Source: Lycorma delicatula
Lineage: Eukaryota; Arthropoda; Insecta; Hemiptera; Fulgoridae
Reading direction: 5' to 3'
Assembly (NCBI RefSeq): GCF_047948215.1
Contig: NC_134458.1
Span: forward strand, 85,267,260 to 85,331,259
DNA length: 64,000 nucleotides
The notes under the pieces are model-generated. The model did no database searches, had not been told where the DNA came from, and saw nothing but the letters and a program-made list of their open reading frames with translations. How positions within the stretch are numbered: position 1 is the stretch's first letter; each line of letters begins with the position of its first letter. Positions 22,283 through 36,399 of the stretch are shown in pieces. Position numbers and translations under genes: made by a program.

Positions 22283-23389
22283 CAGGGTCGGCACTGCAGC
22301 TGTAACAGTGCTCTCTCTACCTTACAGCCTCACGTGTAGCTTTTGAACCCCTTCTTTCAATAAACAGACCAAAAAAAAACAAAACATCTGAACAACATCA
22401 AAATATCACACTGCTGGAACTGTGGAGTGCACAGTTCCATACCAGGGTCGGCACTGCCGAAGTAACAGTGCTCTCTCTTCTTACAGCCTCACGTGTGTCT
22501 TCCGAACCCCTTCTTTCAATAAACAGACCAAAAAACAAAACAGCTGAACAATATCAAAATCTCACACTGCTGGAACTGTGGAGTGCACAGTTCCATACTA
22601 GGGTCGGCACTGCCGAAGTAACAGTGCTCTCTCTTCTTACAGCCTCACGTGTGGCTTCCGAACCCCTTCTTTCAATAAACAGACCAAAAAAAAACAAAAC
22701 ATCTGAACAACATCAAAATAACACACTGCTGGAACTGTGGAGGGCACAGTTCTATACCAGGATCGGCACTGCAGAAGTAACAGTGCTCTCTCTATCTTAC
22801 AACCTCACGTGTAGCTTCCGAACCCCTTCTTTCAATAAACAGACCAAAAAAACAAAACATCTGAACAACATCAAAATATCACACTGTTGGAACTGTGGAG
22901 GGCACAGTTCCATACCAGGGTCGGCACTGCCGAAGTAACAGTGCTCTCTCTTCTTACAGCTTAACGTGTGGCTTCCGAACCCCTTCTTTCAATAAACAGA
23001 CCAAACAAAAACAAAACATCTGAACAACATCTATATATCACACTGCTGGAACTGTGGAGGGCACAGTTCCATACTAGGGTCGGCACTGCCGAAGTAACAG
23101 TGCTCTCTCTTCTTACAGCCTCACGTGTGGCTTCCGAACCCCTTCTTTCAATAAACAGACCAAAAAAACAAAACATCTGAACAACATCAAAATATCACAC
23201 TGTTGGAACTTTGGAGGGCACAGTTCCATACCAGGGTCGGCACTGCCGAAGTAACAGTGCTCTCTCTTCTTACAGCCTCACGTGTGGCTTCCGAACCCCT
23301 TCTTTCAATAAACAGACCAAAAAAAAACAAAACATCTGAACAACATCAAAATATCACCCTGCTGGAACTGTGAAGTGCACAGTTCCATA
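22283..23389 (+). repeat. Monomer array, 7 copies
   Basis: Order F-T/Y-G-N-K-G-G, the offset copy of the array at 8008 including the CATCTATATATC tail. Confidence 0.94.
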
Positions 23390-23846
23390 CAAAGATTTTT
23401 AAACCTTTTTCTAATAACCTAGGAGATTACTAGGGTCATTCGGCTTAAGGATTGTATATTTTACAAGTATAAAGAAAGAATTAAAGAAAAAAAAAGATTT
23501 GTTATAGTAAATGTTATCGATAATATCTGGTAAAAGTACGGAGTGTTTCAGTTAAACAGTGTCTTCACGTACACCGCCTCCGATTACTGAATAACTTAAA
23601 AATACCTATAGTGTAACAGTTCTAAATTTAAACTTCTAGGTAAGTTTTTACTAATTATTACCTTGTCTTTCACCCTTCCAACACGTTTTCGGATAGATTT
23701 CAGGTGCATACAGCCCTTGCTTTCCACCATCTTCTTTTCACAACTGAAAAAAAACATTCAAAACCGCTTTAATATTCCTTACACCAACTAAACTAAAAAA
23801 AAGGGAACGTTCCATACATGCAGAATAAAAAAAAAATATATTTAAC
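23390..23846 (+). repeat. Spacer 16 (alpha)
   Basis: Offset copy of spacer 8 with the same CAGGTGCATAC change. Confidence 0.94.
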
Positions 23847-24957
23847 CAGGGTCGGCACTGCAGATGTAACAGTGCTCTCTCTACCTTACAGCCTCACGTG
23901 TAGCTTTTGAACCCCTTCTTTCAATAAACAGACCAAAAAAAAAACAAAACATCTGAACAACATCAAAATATCACACTGCTGGAACTGTGGAGTGCACAGT
24001 TCCATACCAGGGTCGGCACTGCCGAAGTAACAGTGCTCTCTCTTCTGACAGCCTCACGTGTGTCTTCCGAACCCCTTCTTTCAATAAACAGACCAAAAAA
24101 AAACAAAACATCTGAACAACATCAAAATAACACACTGCTGGAACTGTGGAGGGCACAGTTCTATACCAGGATCGGCACTGCAGAAGTAACAGTGCTCTCT
24201 CTACCTTACAGCCTCACGTATTTCTTCCGAACCCCTTCTTTCAATAAACAGACCAAAAAAACAAAACAGCTGAACAATATCAAAATCTCACACTGCTGGA
24301 ACTGTGGAGTGCACAGTTCCATACTAGGGTCGGCACTGCCGAAGTAACAGTGCTCTCTCTTCTTACAGCCTCACGTGTGGCTTCCGAACCCCTTCTTTCA
24401 ATAAACAGACCAAAAAAAAACAAAACATCTGAACAACATCAAAATAACACACTGCTGGAACTGTGGAGGGCACAGTTCTATACCAGCGTCGGCACTGCCG
24501 AAGTAACAGTGCTCTCTCTTCTTACAGCTTAACGTGTGGCTTCCGAACCCCTTCTTTCAATAAACAGACCAAACAAAAACAAAACATCTGAACAACATCT
24601 AAATATCACACTGCTGGAACTGTGGAGGGCACAGTTCCATACTAGGGTCGGCACTGCCGAAGTAACAGTGCTCTCTCTTCTTACAGCCTCACGTGTGGCT
24701 TCCGAACCCCTTCTTTCAATAAACAGACCAAAAAAACAAAACATCTGAACAACATCAAAATATCACACTGTTGGAACTTTGGAGGGCACAGTTCCATACC
24801 AGGGTCGGCACTGCCGAAGTAACAGTGCTCTCTCTTCTTACAGCCTCACGTGTGGCTTCCGAACCCCTTCTTTCAATAAACAGACCAAAAAAAAACAAAA
24901 CATCTGAACAACATCAAAATATCACCCTGCTGGAACTGTGAAGTGCACAGTTCCATA
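23847..24957 (+). repeat. Monomer array, 7 copies (short-unit form)
   Basis: Order F-T-Y-G-K-G-G with the CACGTATTTCTTCC variant shared with 9943. Confidence 0.94.
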
Positions 24958-25414
24958 CAAAGATTTTTAAACCTTTTTCTAATAACCTAGGAGATTACTA
25001 GGGTCATTCGGCTTAAGGATTGTATATTTTACAAGTATAAAGAAAGAATTAAAGAAAAAAAAAGATTTGTTATAGTAAATGTTATCGATAATATCTGGTA
25101 AAAGTACGGAGTGTTTCAGTTAAACAGTGTCTTCACGTACACCGCCTCCGATTACTGAATAACTTAAAAATACCTATAGTGTAACAGTTCTAAATTTAAA
25201 CTTCTAGGTAAGTTTTTACTAATTATTACCTTGTCTTTCACCCTTCCAACACGTTTTCGGATAGATTTCAGGTTCATACAGCCCTTGCTTTCCACCATCT
25301 TCTTTTCACAACTGAAAAAAAACATTCAAAACCGCTTTAATATTCCTTACACCAACTAAACTAAAAAAAAGGGAACGTTCCATACATGCAGAATAAAAAA
25401 AAAATATATTTAAC
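24958..25414 (+). repeat. Spacer 17 (alpha)
   Basis: Core alpha copy, offset equivalent of spacer 9. Confidence 0.94.
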
Positions 25415-27156
25415 CAGGGTCGGCACTGCAGATGTAACAGTGCTCTCTCTACCTTACAGCCTCACGTGTAGCTTTTGAACCCCTTCTTTCAATAAACAGA
25501 CCAAAAAAAAACAAAACATCTCAACAACATCAAAATATCACACTGCTGGAACTGTGGAGTGCACAGTTCCATACTAGGGTCGGCACCGCCGAAGTAACAG
25601 TGCTCTCTCTTCTTACAGCCTCACGTGTGGCTTCCGAACCCCTTCTTTCAATAAACAGACCAAAAAAAACAAAACATCTGAACAACATCAAAATAACACA
25701 CTGCTGGAACTGTAGAGGGCACAGTTCTATACCAGGATCGGCACTGCAGAAGTAACAGTGCTCTCTCTACCTTACAGCCTCACGTATATCTTCCGAACCC
25801 CTTCTTTCAATAAACAGACCAAAAAAACAAAACATCTGAACAACATCAAAATATCACACTGTTGGAACTGTGGAGTGCACAGTTCCATACCAGGGTCGGC
25901 ACTGCCGAAGTAACAGTGCTCTCTCTTCTTACAGCCTCACGTGTGGCTTCCGAACCCCTTCTTTCAATAAACAGACCAAAAAAAAACAAAACATCTGAAC
26001 AACATCAAAATAACACACTGCTGGAACTGTGGAGGGCACAGTTCTATACCAGGATCGGCACTGCAGAAGTAACAGTGCTCTCTCTACCTTACAGCCTCAC
26101 GTATATCTTCCGAACCCCTTCTTTCAATAAACAGACCAAAAAAACAAAACAGCTGAACAATATCAAAATCTCACACTGCTGGAACTGTGGAGTGCACAGT
26201 TCCATACTAGGGTCGGCACTGCCGAAGTAACAGTGCTCTCTCTTCTTACAGCCTCACGTGTGGCTTCCGAACCCCTTCTTTCAATAAACAGACCAAAAAA
26301 AACAAAACATCTGAACAACATCAAAATAACACACTGCTGGAACTGTGGAGGGCACAGTTCTATACCAGGATCGGCACTGCAGAAGTAACAGTGCTCTCTC
26401 TATCTTACAACCTCACGTGTAGCTTCCGAACACCTTCTTTCAATAAACAGACCAAAAAAACAAAACATCTGAACAACATCAAAATATCACACTGTTGGAA
26501 CTGTGGAGGGCACAGTTCCATACCAGGGTCGGCACTGCCGAAGTAACAGTGCTCTCTCTTCTTACAGCTTAACGTGTGGCTTCCGAACCCCTTCTTTCAA
26601 TAAACAGACCAAAAAAAACAAAACATCTGAACAACATCAAAATAACACACTGTTGGAACTGTGGAGGGCACAGTTCTATACCAGGATCGGCACTGCAGAA
26701 GTAACAGTGCTCTCTCTACCTTACAGCCTCACGTATATCTTCCGAACCCCTTCTTTCAATAAACAGACCAAAAAAAAACAAAACATCTGAACAACATCTA
26801 AATATCACACTGCTGGAACTGTGGAGTGCACAGTTCCATACTAGGGTCGGCACTGCCGAAGTAACAGTGCTCTCTCTTCTTACAGCCTCACGTGTGGCTT
26901 CCGAACCCCTTCTTTCAATAAACAGACCAAAAAAACAAAACATCTGAACAACATCAAAATATCACACTGTTGGAACTGTGGAGGGCACAGTTCCATACCA
27001 GGGTCGGCACTGCCGAAGTAACAGTGCTCTCTCTTCTTACAGCCTCACGTGTGGCTTCCGAACCCCTTCTTTCAATAAACAGACCAAAAAAAAACAAAAC
27101 ATCTGAACAACATGAAAATAACACACTGCTGGAACTGTGACGTGCACAGTTCCATA
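25415..27156 (+). repeat. Monomer array, 11 copies (long-unit form)
   Basis: Order F-G-Y-G-Y-G-N-K2-Y-G-G, the third and last 11-monomer unit of the core. Confidence 0.94.
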
Positions 27157-27613
27157 CAAAGATTTTTAAACCTTTTTCTAATAACCTAGGAGATTACTAG
27201 GGTCATTCGGCTTAAGGATTGTATATTTTACAACAATAAAGAAAGAATTAAAGAAAAAAAAAGATTTGTTATAGTAAATGTTATCGATAATATCTGGTAA
27301 AAGTACGGAGTGTTTCAATTAAACAGTGTCTTCACGTACACCGCCTCCGATTACTGAATAACTTAAAAATACCTATAGTGTAACAGTTCTAAATTTAAAC
27401 TTCTAGGTAAGTTTTTACTAATTATTACCTTGTCTTTCACCCTTCCAACACGTTTTCGGATAGATTTCAGGTTCATACAGCCCTTGCTTTCCACCATCTT
27501 CTTTTCACAACTGAAAAAAAACATTCAAAACCGCTTTAATATTCCTTACACCAACTAAACTAAAAAAAAGGGAACGTTCCATACATGCAGAATAAAAAAA
27601 AAATATATTTAAC
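27157..27613 (+). repeat. Spacer 18 (beta)
   Basis: Beta copy without the extra TA. Confidence 0.94.
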
Positions 27614-28724
27614 CAGGGTCGGCACTGCAGATGTAACAGTGCTCTCTCTACCTTACAGCCTCACGTGTAGCTTTTGAACCCCTTCTTTCAATAAACAGAC
27701 CAAAAAAAAAACAAAACATCTGAACAACATCAAAATATCACACTGCTGGAACTGTGGAGTGCACAGTTCCATACCAGGGTCGGCACTGCCGAAGTAACAG
27801 TGCTCTCTCTTCTGACAGCCTCACGTGTGTCTTCCGAACCCCTTCTTTCAATAAACAGACCAAAAAAAAACAAAACATCTGAACAACATCAAAATAACAC
27901 ACTGCTGGAACTGTGGAGGGCACAGTTCTATACCAGGATCGGCACTGCAGAAGTAACAGTGCTCTCTCTACCTTACAGCCTCACGTATATCTTCCGAACC
28001 CCTTCTTTCAATAAACAGACCAAAAAAACAAAACAGCTGAACAATATCAAAATCTCACACTGCTGGAACTGTGGAGTGCACAGTTCCATACTAGGGTCGG
28101 CACTGCCGAAGTAACAGTGCTCTCTCTTCTTACAGCCTCACGTGTGGCTTCCGAACCCCTTCTTTCAATAAACAGACCAAAAAAAAACAAAACATCTGAA
28201 CAACATCAAAATAACACACTGCTGGAACTGTGGAGGGCACAGTTCTATACCAGCGTCGGCACTGCCGAAGTAACAGTGCTCTCTCTTCTTACAGCTTAAC
28301 GTGTGGCTTCCGAACCCCTTCTTTCAATAAACAGACCAAACAAAAACAAAACATCTGAACAACATCTAAATATCACACTGCTGGAACTGTGGAGGGCACA
28401 GTTCCATACTAGGGTCGGCACTGCCGAAGTAACAGTGCTCTCTCTTCTTACAGCCTCACGTGTGGCTTCCGAACCCCTTCTTTCAATAAACAGACCAAAA
28501 AAACAAAACATCTGAACAACATCAAAATATCACACTGTTGGAACTTTGGAGGGCACAGTTCCATACCAGGGTCGGCACTGCCGAAGTAACAGTGCTCTCT
28601 CTTCTTACAGCCTCACGTGTGGCTTCCGAACCCCTTCTTTCAATAAACAGACCAAAAAAAAACAAAACATCTGAACAACATCAAAATATCACCCTGCTGG
28701 AACTGTGAAGTGCACAGTTCCATA
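27614..28724 (+). repeat. Monomer array, 7 copies (short-unit form)
   Basis: Order F-T-Y-G-K-G-G. Confidence 0.94.
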
Positions 28725-29181
28725 CAAAGATTTTTAAACCTTTTTCTAATAACCTAGGAGATTACTAGGGTCATTCGGCTTAAGGATTGTATATTTTACA
28801 AGTATAAAGAAAGAATTAAAGAAAAAAAAAGATTTGTTATAGTAAATGTTATCGATAATATCTGGTAAAAGTACGGAGTGTTTCAGTTAAACAGTGTCTT
28901 CACGTACACCGCCTCCGATTACTGAATAACTTAAAAATACCTATAGTGTAACAGTTCTAAATTTAAACTTCTAGGTAAGTTTTTACTAATTATTACCTTG
29001 TCTTTCACCCTTCCAACACGTTTTCGGATAGATTTCAGGTTCATACAGCCCTTGCTTTCCACCATCTTCTTTTCACAACTGAAAAAAAACATTCAAAACC
29101 GCTTTAATATTCCTTACACCAACTAAACTAAAAAAAAGGGAACGTTCCATACATGCAGAATAAAAAAAAAATATATTTAAC
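28725..29181 (+). repeat. Spacer 19 (alpha)
   Basis: Core alpha copy, offset equivalent of spacer 11. Confidence 0.94.
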
Positions 29182-30764
29182 CAGGGTCGGCACTGCAGAT
29201 GTAACAGTGCTCTCTCTACCTTACAGCCTCACGTGTAGCTTTTGAACCCCTTCTTTCAATAAACAGACCAAAAAAAAACAAAACATCTGAACAACATCAA
29301 AATATCACACTGCTGGAACTGTGGAGTGCACAGTTCCATACTAGGGTCGGCACCGCCGAAGTAACAGTGCTCTCTCTTCTTACAGCCTCACGTGTGGCTT
29401 CCGAACCCCTTCTTTCAATAAACAGACCAAAAAAAACAAAACATCTGAACAACATCAAAATAACACACTGCTGGAACTGTAGAGGGCACAGTTCTATACC
29501 AGGATCGGCACTGCAGAAGTAACAGTGCTCTCTCTACCTTACAGCCTCACGTATATCTTCCGAACCCCTTCTTTCAATAAACAGACCAAAAAAACAAAAC
29601 ATCTGAACAACATCAAAATATCACACTGTTGGAACTGTGGAGTGCACAGTTCCATACCAGGGTCGGCACTGCCAAAGTAACAGTGCTCTCTCTTCTTACA
29701 GCCTCACGTGTGGCTTCCGAACCCCTTCTTTCAATAAACAGACCAAAAAAAAACAAAACATCTGAACAACATCAAAATAACACACTGCTGGAACTGTGGA
29801 GGGCACAGTTCTATACCAGGATCGGCACTGCAGAAGTAACAGTGCTCTCTCTACCTTACAGCCTCACGTATATCTTCCGAACCCCTTCTTTCAATAAACA
29901 GACCAAAAAAACAAAACATCTGAACAATATCAAAATCTCACACTGCTGGAACTGTGGAGTGCACAGTTCCATACTAGGGTCGGCACTGCCGAAGTAACAG
30001 TGCTCTCTCTTCTTACAGCCTCACGTGTGGCTTCCGAACCCCTTCTTTCAATAAACAGACCAAAAAAAAACAAAACATCTGAACAACATCAAAATAACAC
30101 ACTGCTGGAACTGTGGAGGGCACAGTTCTATACCAGGATCGGCACTGCAGAAGTAACAGTGCTCTCTCTATCTTACAACCTCACGTGTAGCTTCCGAACA
30201 CCTTCTTTCAATAAACAGACCAAAAAAACAAAACATCTGAACAACATCAAAATATCACACTGTTGGAACTGTGGAGGGCACAGTTCCATACCAGGGTCGG
30301 CACTGCCGAAGTAACAGTGCTCTCTCTTCTTACAGCTTAACGTATATCTTCCGAACCCCTTCTTTCAATAAACAGACCAAAAAAAACAAAACATCTGAAC
30401 AACATCTAAATATCACACTGCTGGAACTGTGGAGTGCACAGTTCCATACTAGGGTCGGCACTGCCGAAGTAACAGTGCTCTCTCTTCTTACAGCCTCACG
30501 TGTGGCTTCCGAACCCCTTCTTTCAATAAACAGACCAAAAAAACAAAACATCTGAACAACATCAAAATATCACACTGTTGGAACTGTGGAGGGCACAGTT
30601 CCATACCAGGGTCGGCACTGCCGAAGTAACAGTGCTCTCTCTTCTTACAGCCTCACGTGTGGCTTCCGAACCCCTTCTTTCAATAAACAGACCAAAAAAA
30701 AACAAAACATCTGAACAACATGAAAATAACACACTGCTGGAACTGTGACGTGCACAGTTCCATA
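29182..30764 (+). repeat. Monomer array, 10 copies (long unit, K2/Y fusion)
   Basis: Order F-G-Y-G-Y-G-N-K2/Y-G-G with CTGCCAAAG and CATCTGAACAAT, as at 14907. Confidence 0.94.
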
Positions 30765-31222
30765 CAAAGATTTTTAAACCTTTTTCTAATAACCTAGGAG
30801 ATTACTAGGGTCATTCGGCTTAAGGATTGTATATTTTACAACAATAAAGAAAGAATTAAAGAAAAAAAAAGATTTGTTATAGTAAATGTTATCGATAATA
30901 TCTGGTAAAAGTACGGAGTGTTTCAATTAAACAGTGTCTTCACGTACACCGCCTCCGATTACTGAATAACTTAAAAATACCTATAGTGTAACAGTTCTAA
31001 ATTTAAACTTCTAGGTAAGTTTTTACTAATTATTACCTTGTCTTTCACCCTTCCAACACGTTTTCGGATAGATTTCAGGTTCATACAGCCCTTGCTTTCC
31101 ACCATCTTCTTTTCACAACTGAAAAAAAACATTCAAAACCGCTTTAATATTCCTTACACCAACTAAACTAAAAAAAAGGGAACGTTCCATACATGCAGAA
31201 TAAAAAAAAATATATATTTAAC
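30765..31222 (+). repeat. Spacer 20 (beta, extra TA)
   Basis: Right end AAATATATATTTAAC, as in spacer 12. Confidence 0.94.
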
Positions 31223-32333
31223 CAGGGTCGGCACTGCAGATGTAACAGTGCTCTCTCTACCTTACAGCCTCACGTGTAGCTTTTGAACCCCTTCTTTCAA
31301 TAAACAGACCAAAAAAAAAACAAAACATCTGAACAACATCAAAATATCACACTGCTGGAACTGTGGAGTGCACAGTTCCATACCAGGGTCGGCACTGCCG
31401 AAGTAACAGTGCTCTCTCTTCTGACAGCCTCACGTGTGTCTTCCGAACCCCTTCTTTCAATAAACAGACCAAAAAAAAACAAAACATCTGAACAACATCA
31501 AAATAACACACTGCTGGAACTGTGGAGGGCACAGTTCTATACCAGGATCGGCACTGCAGAAGTAACAGTGCTCTCTCTACCTTACAGCCTCACGTATATC
31601 TTCCGAACCCCTTCTTTCAATAAACAGACCAAAAAAACAAAACAGCTGAACAATATCAAAATCTCACACTGCTGGAACTGTGGAGTGCACAGTTCCATAC
31701 TAGGGTCGGCACTGCCGAAGTAACAGTGCTCTCTCTTCTTACAGCCTCACGTGTGGCTTCCGAACCCCTTCTTTCAATAAACAGACCAAAAAAAAACAAA
31801 ACATCTGAACAACATCAAAATAACACACTGCTGGAACTGTGGAGGGCACAGTTCTATACCAGCGTCGGCACTGCCGAAGTAACAGTGCTCTCTCTTCTTA
31901 CAGCTTAACGTGTGGCTTCCGAACCCCTTCTTTCAATAAACAGACCAAACAAAAACAAAACATCTGAACAACATCTAAATATCACACTGCTGGAACTGTG
32001 GAGGGCACAGTTCCATACTAGGGTCGGCACTGCCGAAGTAACAGTGCTCTCTCTTCTTACAGCCTCACGTGTGGCTTCCGAACCCCTTCTTTCAATAAAC
32101 AGACCAAAAAAACAAAACATCTGAACAACATCAAAATATCACACTGTTGGAACTTTGGAGGGCACAGTTCCATACCAGGGTCGGCACTGCCGAAGTAACA
32201 GTGCTCTCTCTTCTTACAGCCTCACGTGTGGCTTCCGAACCCCTTCTTTCAATAAACAGACCAAAAAAAAACAAAACATCTGAACAACATCAAAATATCA
32301 CCCTGCTGGAACTGTGAAGTGCACAGTTCCATA
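31223..32333 (+). repeat. Monomer array, 7 copies (short-unit form)
   Basis: Order F-T-Y-G-K-G-G. Confidence 0.94.
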
Positions 32334-32790
32334 CAAAGATTTTTAAACCTTTTTCTAATAACCTAGGAGATTACTAGGGTCATTCGGCTTAAGGATTGTA
32401 TATTTTACAAGTATAAAGAAAGAATTAAAGAAAAAAAAAGATTTGTTATAGTAAATGTTATCGATAATATCTGGTAAAAGTACGGAGTGTTTCAGTTAAA
32501 CAGTGTCTTCACGTACACCGCCTCCGATTACTGAATAACTTAAAAATACCTATAGTGTAACAGTTCTAAATTTAAACTTCTAGGTAAGTTTTTACTAATT
32601 ATTACCTTGTCTTTCACCCTTCCAACACGTTTTCGGATAGATTTCAGGTTCATACAGCCCTTGCTTTCCACCATCTTCTTTTCACAACTGAAAAAAAACA
32701 TTCAAAACCGCTTTAATATTCCTTACACCAACTAAACTAAAAAAAAGGGAACGTTCCATACATGCAGAATAAAAAAAAAATATATTTAAC
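32334..32790 (+). repeat. Spacer 21 (alpha)
   Basis: Core alpha copy, the last spacer inside the colinear part of super-repeat copy 2. Confidence 0.94.
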
Positions 32791-34373
32791 CAGGGTCGGC
32801 ACTGCAGATGTAACAGTGCTCTCTCTACCTTACAGCCTCACGTGTAGCTTTTGAACCCCTTCTTTCAATAAACAGACCAAAAAAAAACAAAACATCTCAA
32901 CAACATCAAAATATCACACTGCTGGAACTGTGGAGTGCACAGTTCCATACTAGGGTCGGCACCGCCGAAGTAACAGTGCTCTCTCTTCTTACAGCCTCAC
33001 GTGTGGCTTCCGAACCCCTTCTTTCAATAAACAGACCAAAAAAAACAAAACATCTGAACAACATCAAAATAACACACTGCTGGAACTGTAGAGGGCACAG
33101 TTCTATACCAGGATCGGCACTGCAGAAGTAACAGTGCTCTCTCTACCTTACAGCCTCACGTATATCTTCCGAACCCCTTCTTTCAATAAACAGACCAAAA
33201 AAACAAAACATCTGAACAACATCAAAATATCACACTGTTGGAACTGTGGAGTGCACAGTTCCATACCAGGGTCGGCACTGCCAAAGTAACAGTGCTCTCT
33301 CTTCTTACAGCCTCACGTGTGGCTTCCGAACCCCTTCTTTCAATAAACAGACCAAAAAAAAACAAAACATCTGAACAACATCAAAATAACACACTGCTGG
33401 AACTGTGGAGGGCACAGTTCTATACCAGGATCGGCACTGCAGAAGTAACAGTGCTCTCTCTACCTTACAGCCTCACGTATATCTTCCGAACCCCTTCTTT
33501 CAATAAACAGACCAAAAAAACAAAACATCTGAACAATATCAAAATCTCACACTGCTGGAACTGTGGAGTGCACAGTTCCATACTAGGGTCGGCACTGCCG
33601 AAGTAACAGTGCTCTCTCTTCTTACAGCCTCACGTGTGGCTTCCGAACCCCTTCTTTCAATAAACAGACCAAAAAAAAACAAAACATCTGAACAACATCA
33701 AAATAACACACTGCTGGAACTGTGGAGGGCACAGTTCTATACCAGGATCGGCACTGCAGAAGTAACAGTGCTCTCTCTATCTTACAACCTCACGTGTAGC
33801 TTCCGAACACCTTCTTTCAATAAACAGACCAAAAAAACAAAACATCTGAACAACATCAAAATATCACACTGTTGGAACTGTGGAGGGCACAGTTCCATAC
33901 CAGGGTCGGCACTGCCGAAGTAACAGTGCTCTCTCTTCTTACAGCTTAACGTATATCTTCCGAACCCCTTCTTTCAATAAACAGACCAAAAAAAACAAAA
34001 CATCTGAACAACATCTAAATATCACACTGCTGGAACTGTGGAGTGCACAGTTCCATACTAGGGTCGGCACTGCCGAAGTAACAGTGCTCTCTCTTCTTAC
34101 AGCCTCACGTGTGGCTTCCGAACCCCTTCTTTCAATAAACAGACCAAAAAAACAAAACATCTGAACAACATCAAAATATCACACTGTTGGAACTGTGGAG
34201 GGCACAGTTCCATACCAGGGTCGGCACTGCCGAAGTAACAGTGCTCTCTCTTCTTACAGCCTCACGTGTGGCTTCCGAACCCCTTCTTTCAATAAACAGA
34301 CCAAAAAAAAACAAAACATCTGAACAACATGAAAATAACACACTGCTGGAACTGTGACGTGCACAGTTCCATA
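32791..34373 (+). repeat. Monomer array, 10 copies (recombinant long unit)
   Basis: It starts with the 11-monomer marker CATCTCAACAAC after F, then changes to the 10-monomer markers CTGCCAAAG, CATCTGAACAAT and the K2/Y fusion. The switch lies between about 32,900 and 33,278. Confidence 0.92.
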
Positions 34374-34831
34374 CAAAGATTTTTAAACCTTTTTCTAATA
34401 ACCTAGGAGATTACTAGGGTCATTCGGCTTAAGGATTGTATATTTTACAACAATAAAGAAAGAATTAAAGAAAAAAAAAGATTTGTTATAGTAAATGTTA
34501 TCGATAATATCTGGTAAAAGTACGGAGTGTTTCAATTAAACAGTGTCTTCACGTACACCGCCTCCGATTACTGAATAACTTAAAAATACCTATAGTGTAA
34601 CAGTTCTAAATTTAAACTTCTAGGTAAGTTTTTACTAATTATTACCTTGTCTTTCACCCTTCCAACACGTTTTCGGATAGATTTCAGGTTCATACAGCCC
34701 TTGCTTTCCACCATCTTCTTTTCACAACTGAAAAAAAACATTCAAAACCGCTTTAATATTCCTTACACCAACTAAACTAAAAAAAAGGGAACGTTCCATA
34801 CATGCAGAATAAAAAAAAATATATATTTAAC
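34374..34831 (+). repeat. Spacer 22 (beta, extra TA)
   Basis: Right end AAATATATATTTAAC. Confidence 0.94.
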
Positions 34832-35942
34832 CAGGGTCGGCACTGCAGATGTAACAGTGCTCTCTCTACCTTACAGCCTCACGTGTAGCTTTTGAACCCC
34901 TTCTTTCAATAAACAGACCAAAAAAAAAACAAAACATCTGAACAACATCAAAATATCACACTGCTGGAACTGTGGAGTGCACAGTTCCATACCAGGGTCG
35001 GCACTGCCGAAGTAACAGTGCTCTCTCTTCTGACAGCCTCACGTGTGTCTTCCGAACCCCTTCTTTCAATAAACAGACCAAAAAAAAACAAAACATCTGA
35101 ACAACATCAAAATAACACACTGCTGGAACTGTGGAGGGCACAGTTCTATACCAGGATCGGCACTGCAGAAGTAACAGTGCTCTCTCTACCTTACAGCCTC
35201 ACGTATATCTTCCGAACCCCTTCTTTCAATAAACAGACCAAAAAAACAAAACAGCTGAACAATATCAAAATCTCACACTGCTGGAACTGTGGAGTGCACA
35301 GTTCCATACTAGGGTCGGCACTGCCGAAGTAACAGTGCTCTCTCTTCTTACAGCCTCACGTGTGGCTTCCGAACCCCTTCTTTCAATAAACAGACCAAAA
35401 AAAAACAAAACATCTGAACAACATCAAAATAACACACTGCTGGAACTGTGGAGGGCACAGTTCTATACCAGCGTCGGCACTGCCGAAGTAACAGTGCTCT
35501 CTCTTCTTACAGCTTAACGTGTGGCTTCCGAACCCCTTCTTTCAATAAACAGACCAAACAAAAACAAAACATCTGAACAACATCTAAATATCACACTGCT
35601 GGAACTGTGGAGGGCACAGTTCCATACTAGGGTCGGCACTGCCGAAGTAACAGTGCTCTCTCTTCTTACAGCCTCACGTGTGGCTTCCGAACCCCTTCTT
35701 TCAATAAACAGACCAAAAAAACAAAACATCTGAACAACATCAAAATATCACACTGTTGGAACTTTGGAGGGCACAGTTCCATACCAGGGTCGGCACTGCC
35801 GAAGTAACAGTGCTCTCTCTTCTTACAGCCTCACGTGTGGCTTCCGAACCCCTTCTTTCAATAAACAGACCAAAAAAAAACAAAACATCTGAACAACATC
35901 AAAATATCACCCTGCTGGAACTGTGAAGTGCACAGTTCCATA
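34832..35942 (+). repeat. Monomer array, 7 copies (short-unit form)
   Basis: Order F-T-Y-G-K-G-G. Confidence 0.94.
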
Positions 35943-36399
35943 CAAAGATTTTTAAACCTTTTTCTAATAACCTAGGAGATTACTAGGGTCATTCGGCTTA
36001 AGGATTGTATATTTTACAAGTATAAAGAAAGAATTAAAGAAAAAAAAAGATTTGTTATAGTAAATGTTATCGATAATATCTGGTAAAAGTACGGAGTGTT
36101 TCAGTTAAACAGTGTCTTCACGTACACCGCCTCCGATTACTGAATAACTTAAAAATACCTATAGTGTAACAGTTCTAAATTTAAACTTCTAGGTAAGTTT
36201 TTACTAATTATTACCTTGTCTTTCACCCTTCCAACACGTTTTCGGATAGATTTCAGGTTCATACAGCCCTTGCTTTCCACCATCTTCTTTTCACAACTGA
36301 AAAAAAACATTCAAAACCGCTTTAATATTCCTTACACCAACTAAACTAAAAAAAAGGGAACGTTCCATACATGCAGAATAAAAAAAAAATATATTTAAC
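35943..36399 (+). repeat. Spacer 23 (alpha)
   Basis: Core alpha copy. Confidence 0.94.

Larger units (their letters stand above)
21826..33270 (+). repeat. 14,275-bp super-repeat, copy 2 (colinear part)
   Basis: This repeats copy 1 at a constant offset with no length change through seven spacers. Colinearity ends between about 32,900 and 33,278, where the copy switches from the 11-monomer to the 10-monomer version of the long unit. The left edge coincides with the start of the variant spacer at 21826; upstream sequence differs between the copies. Confidence 0.9.
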
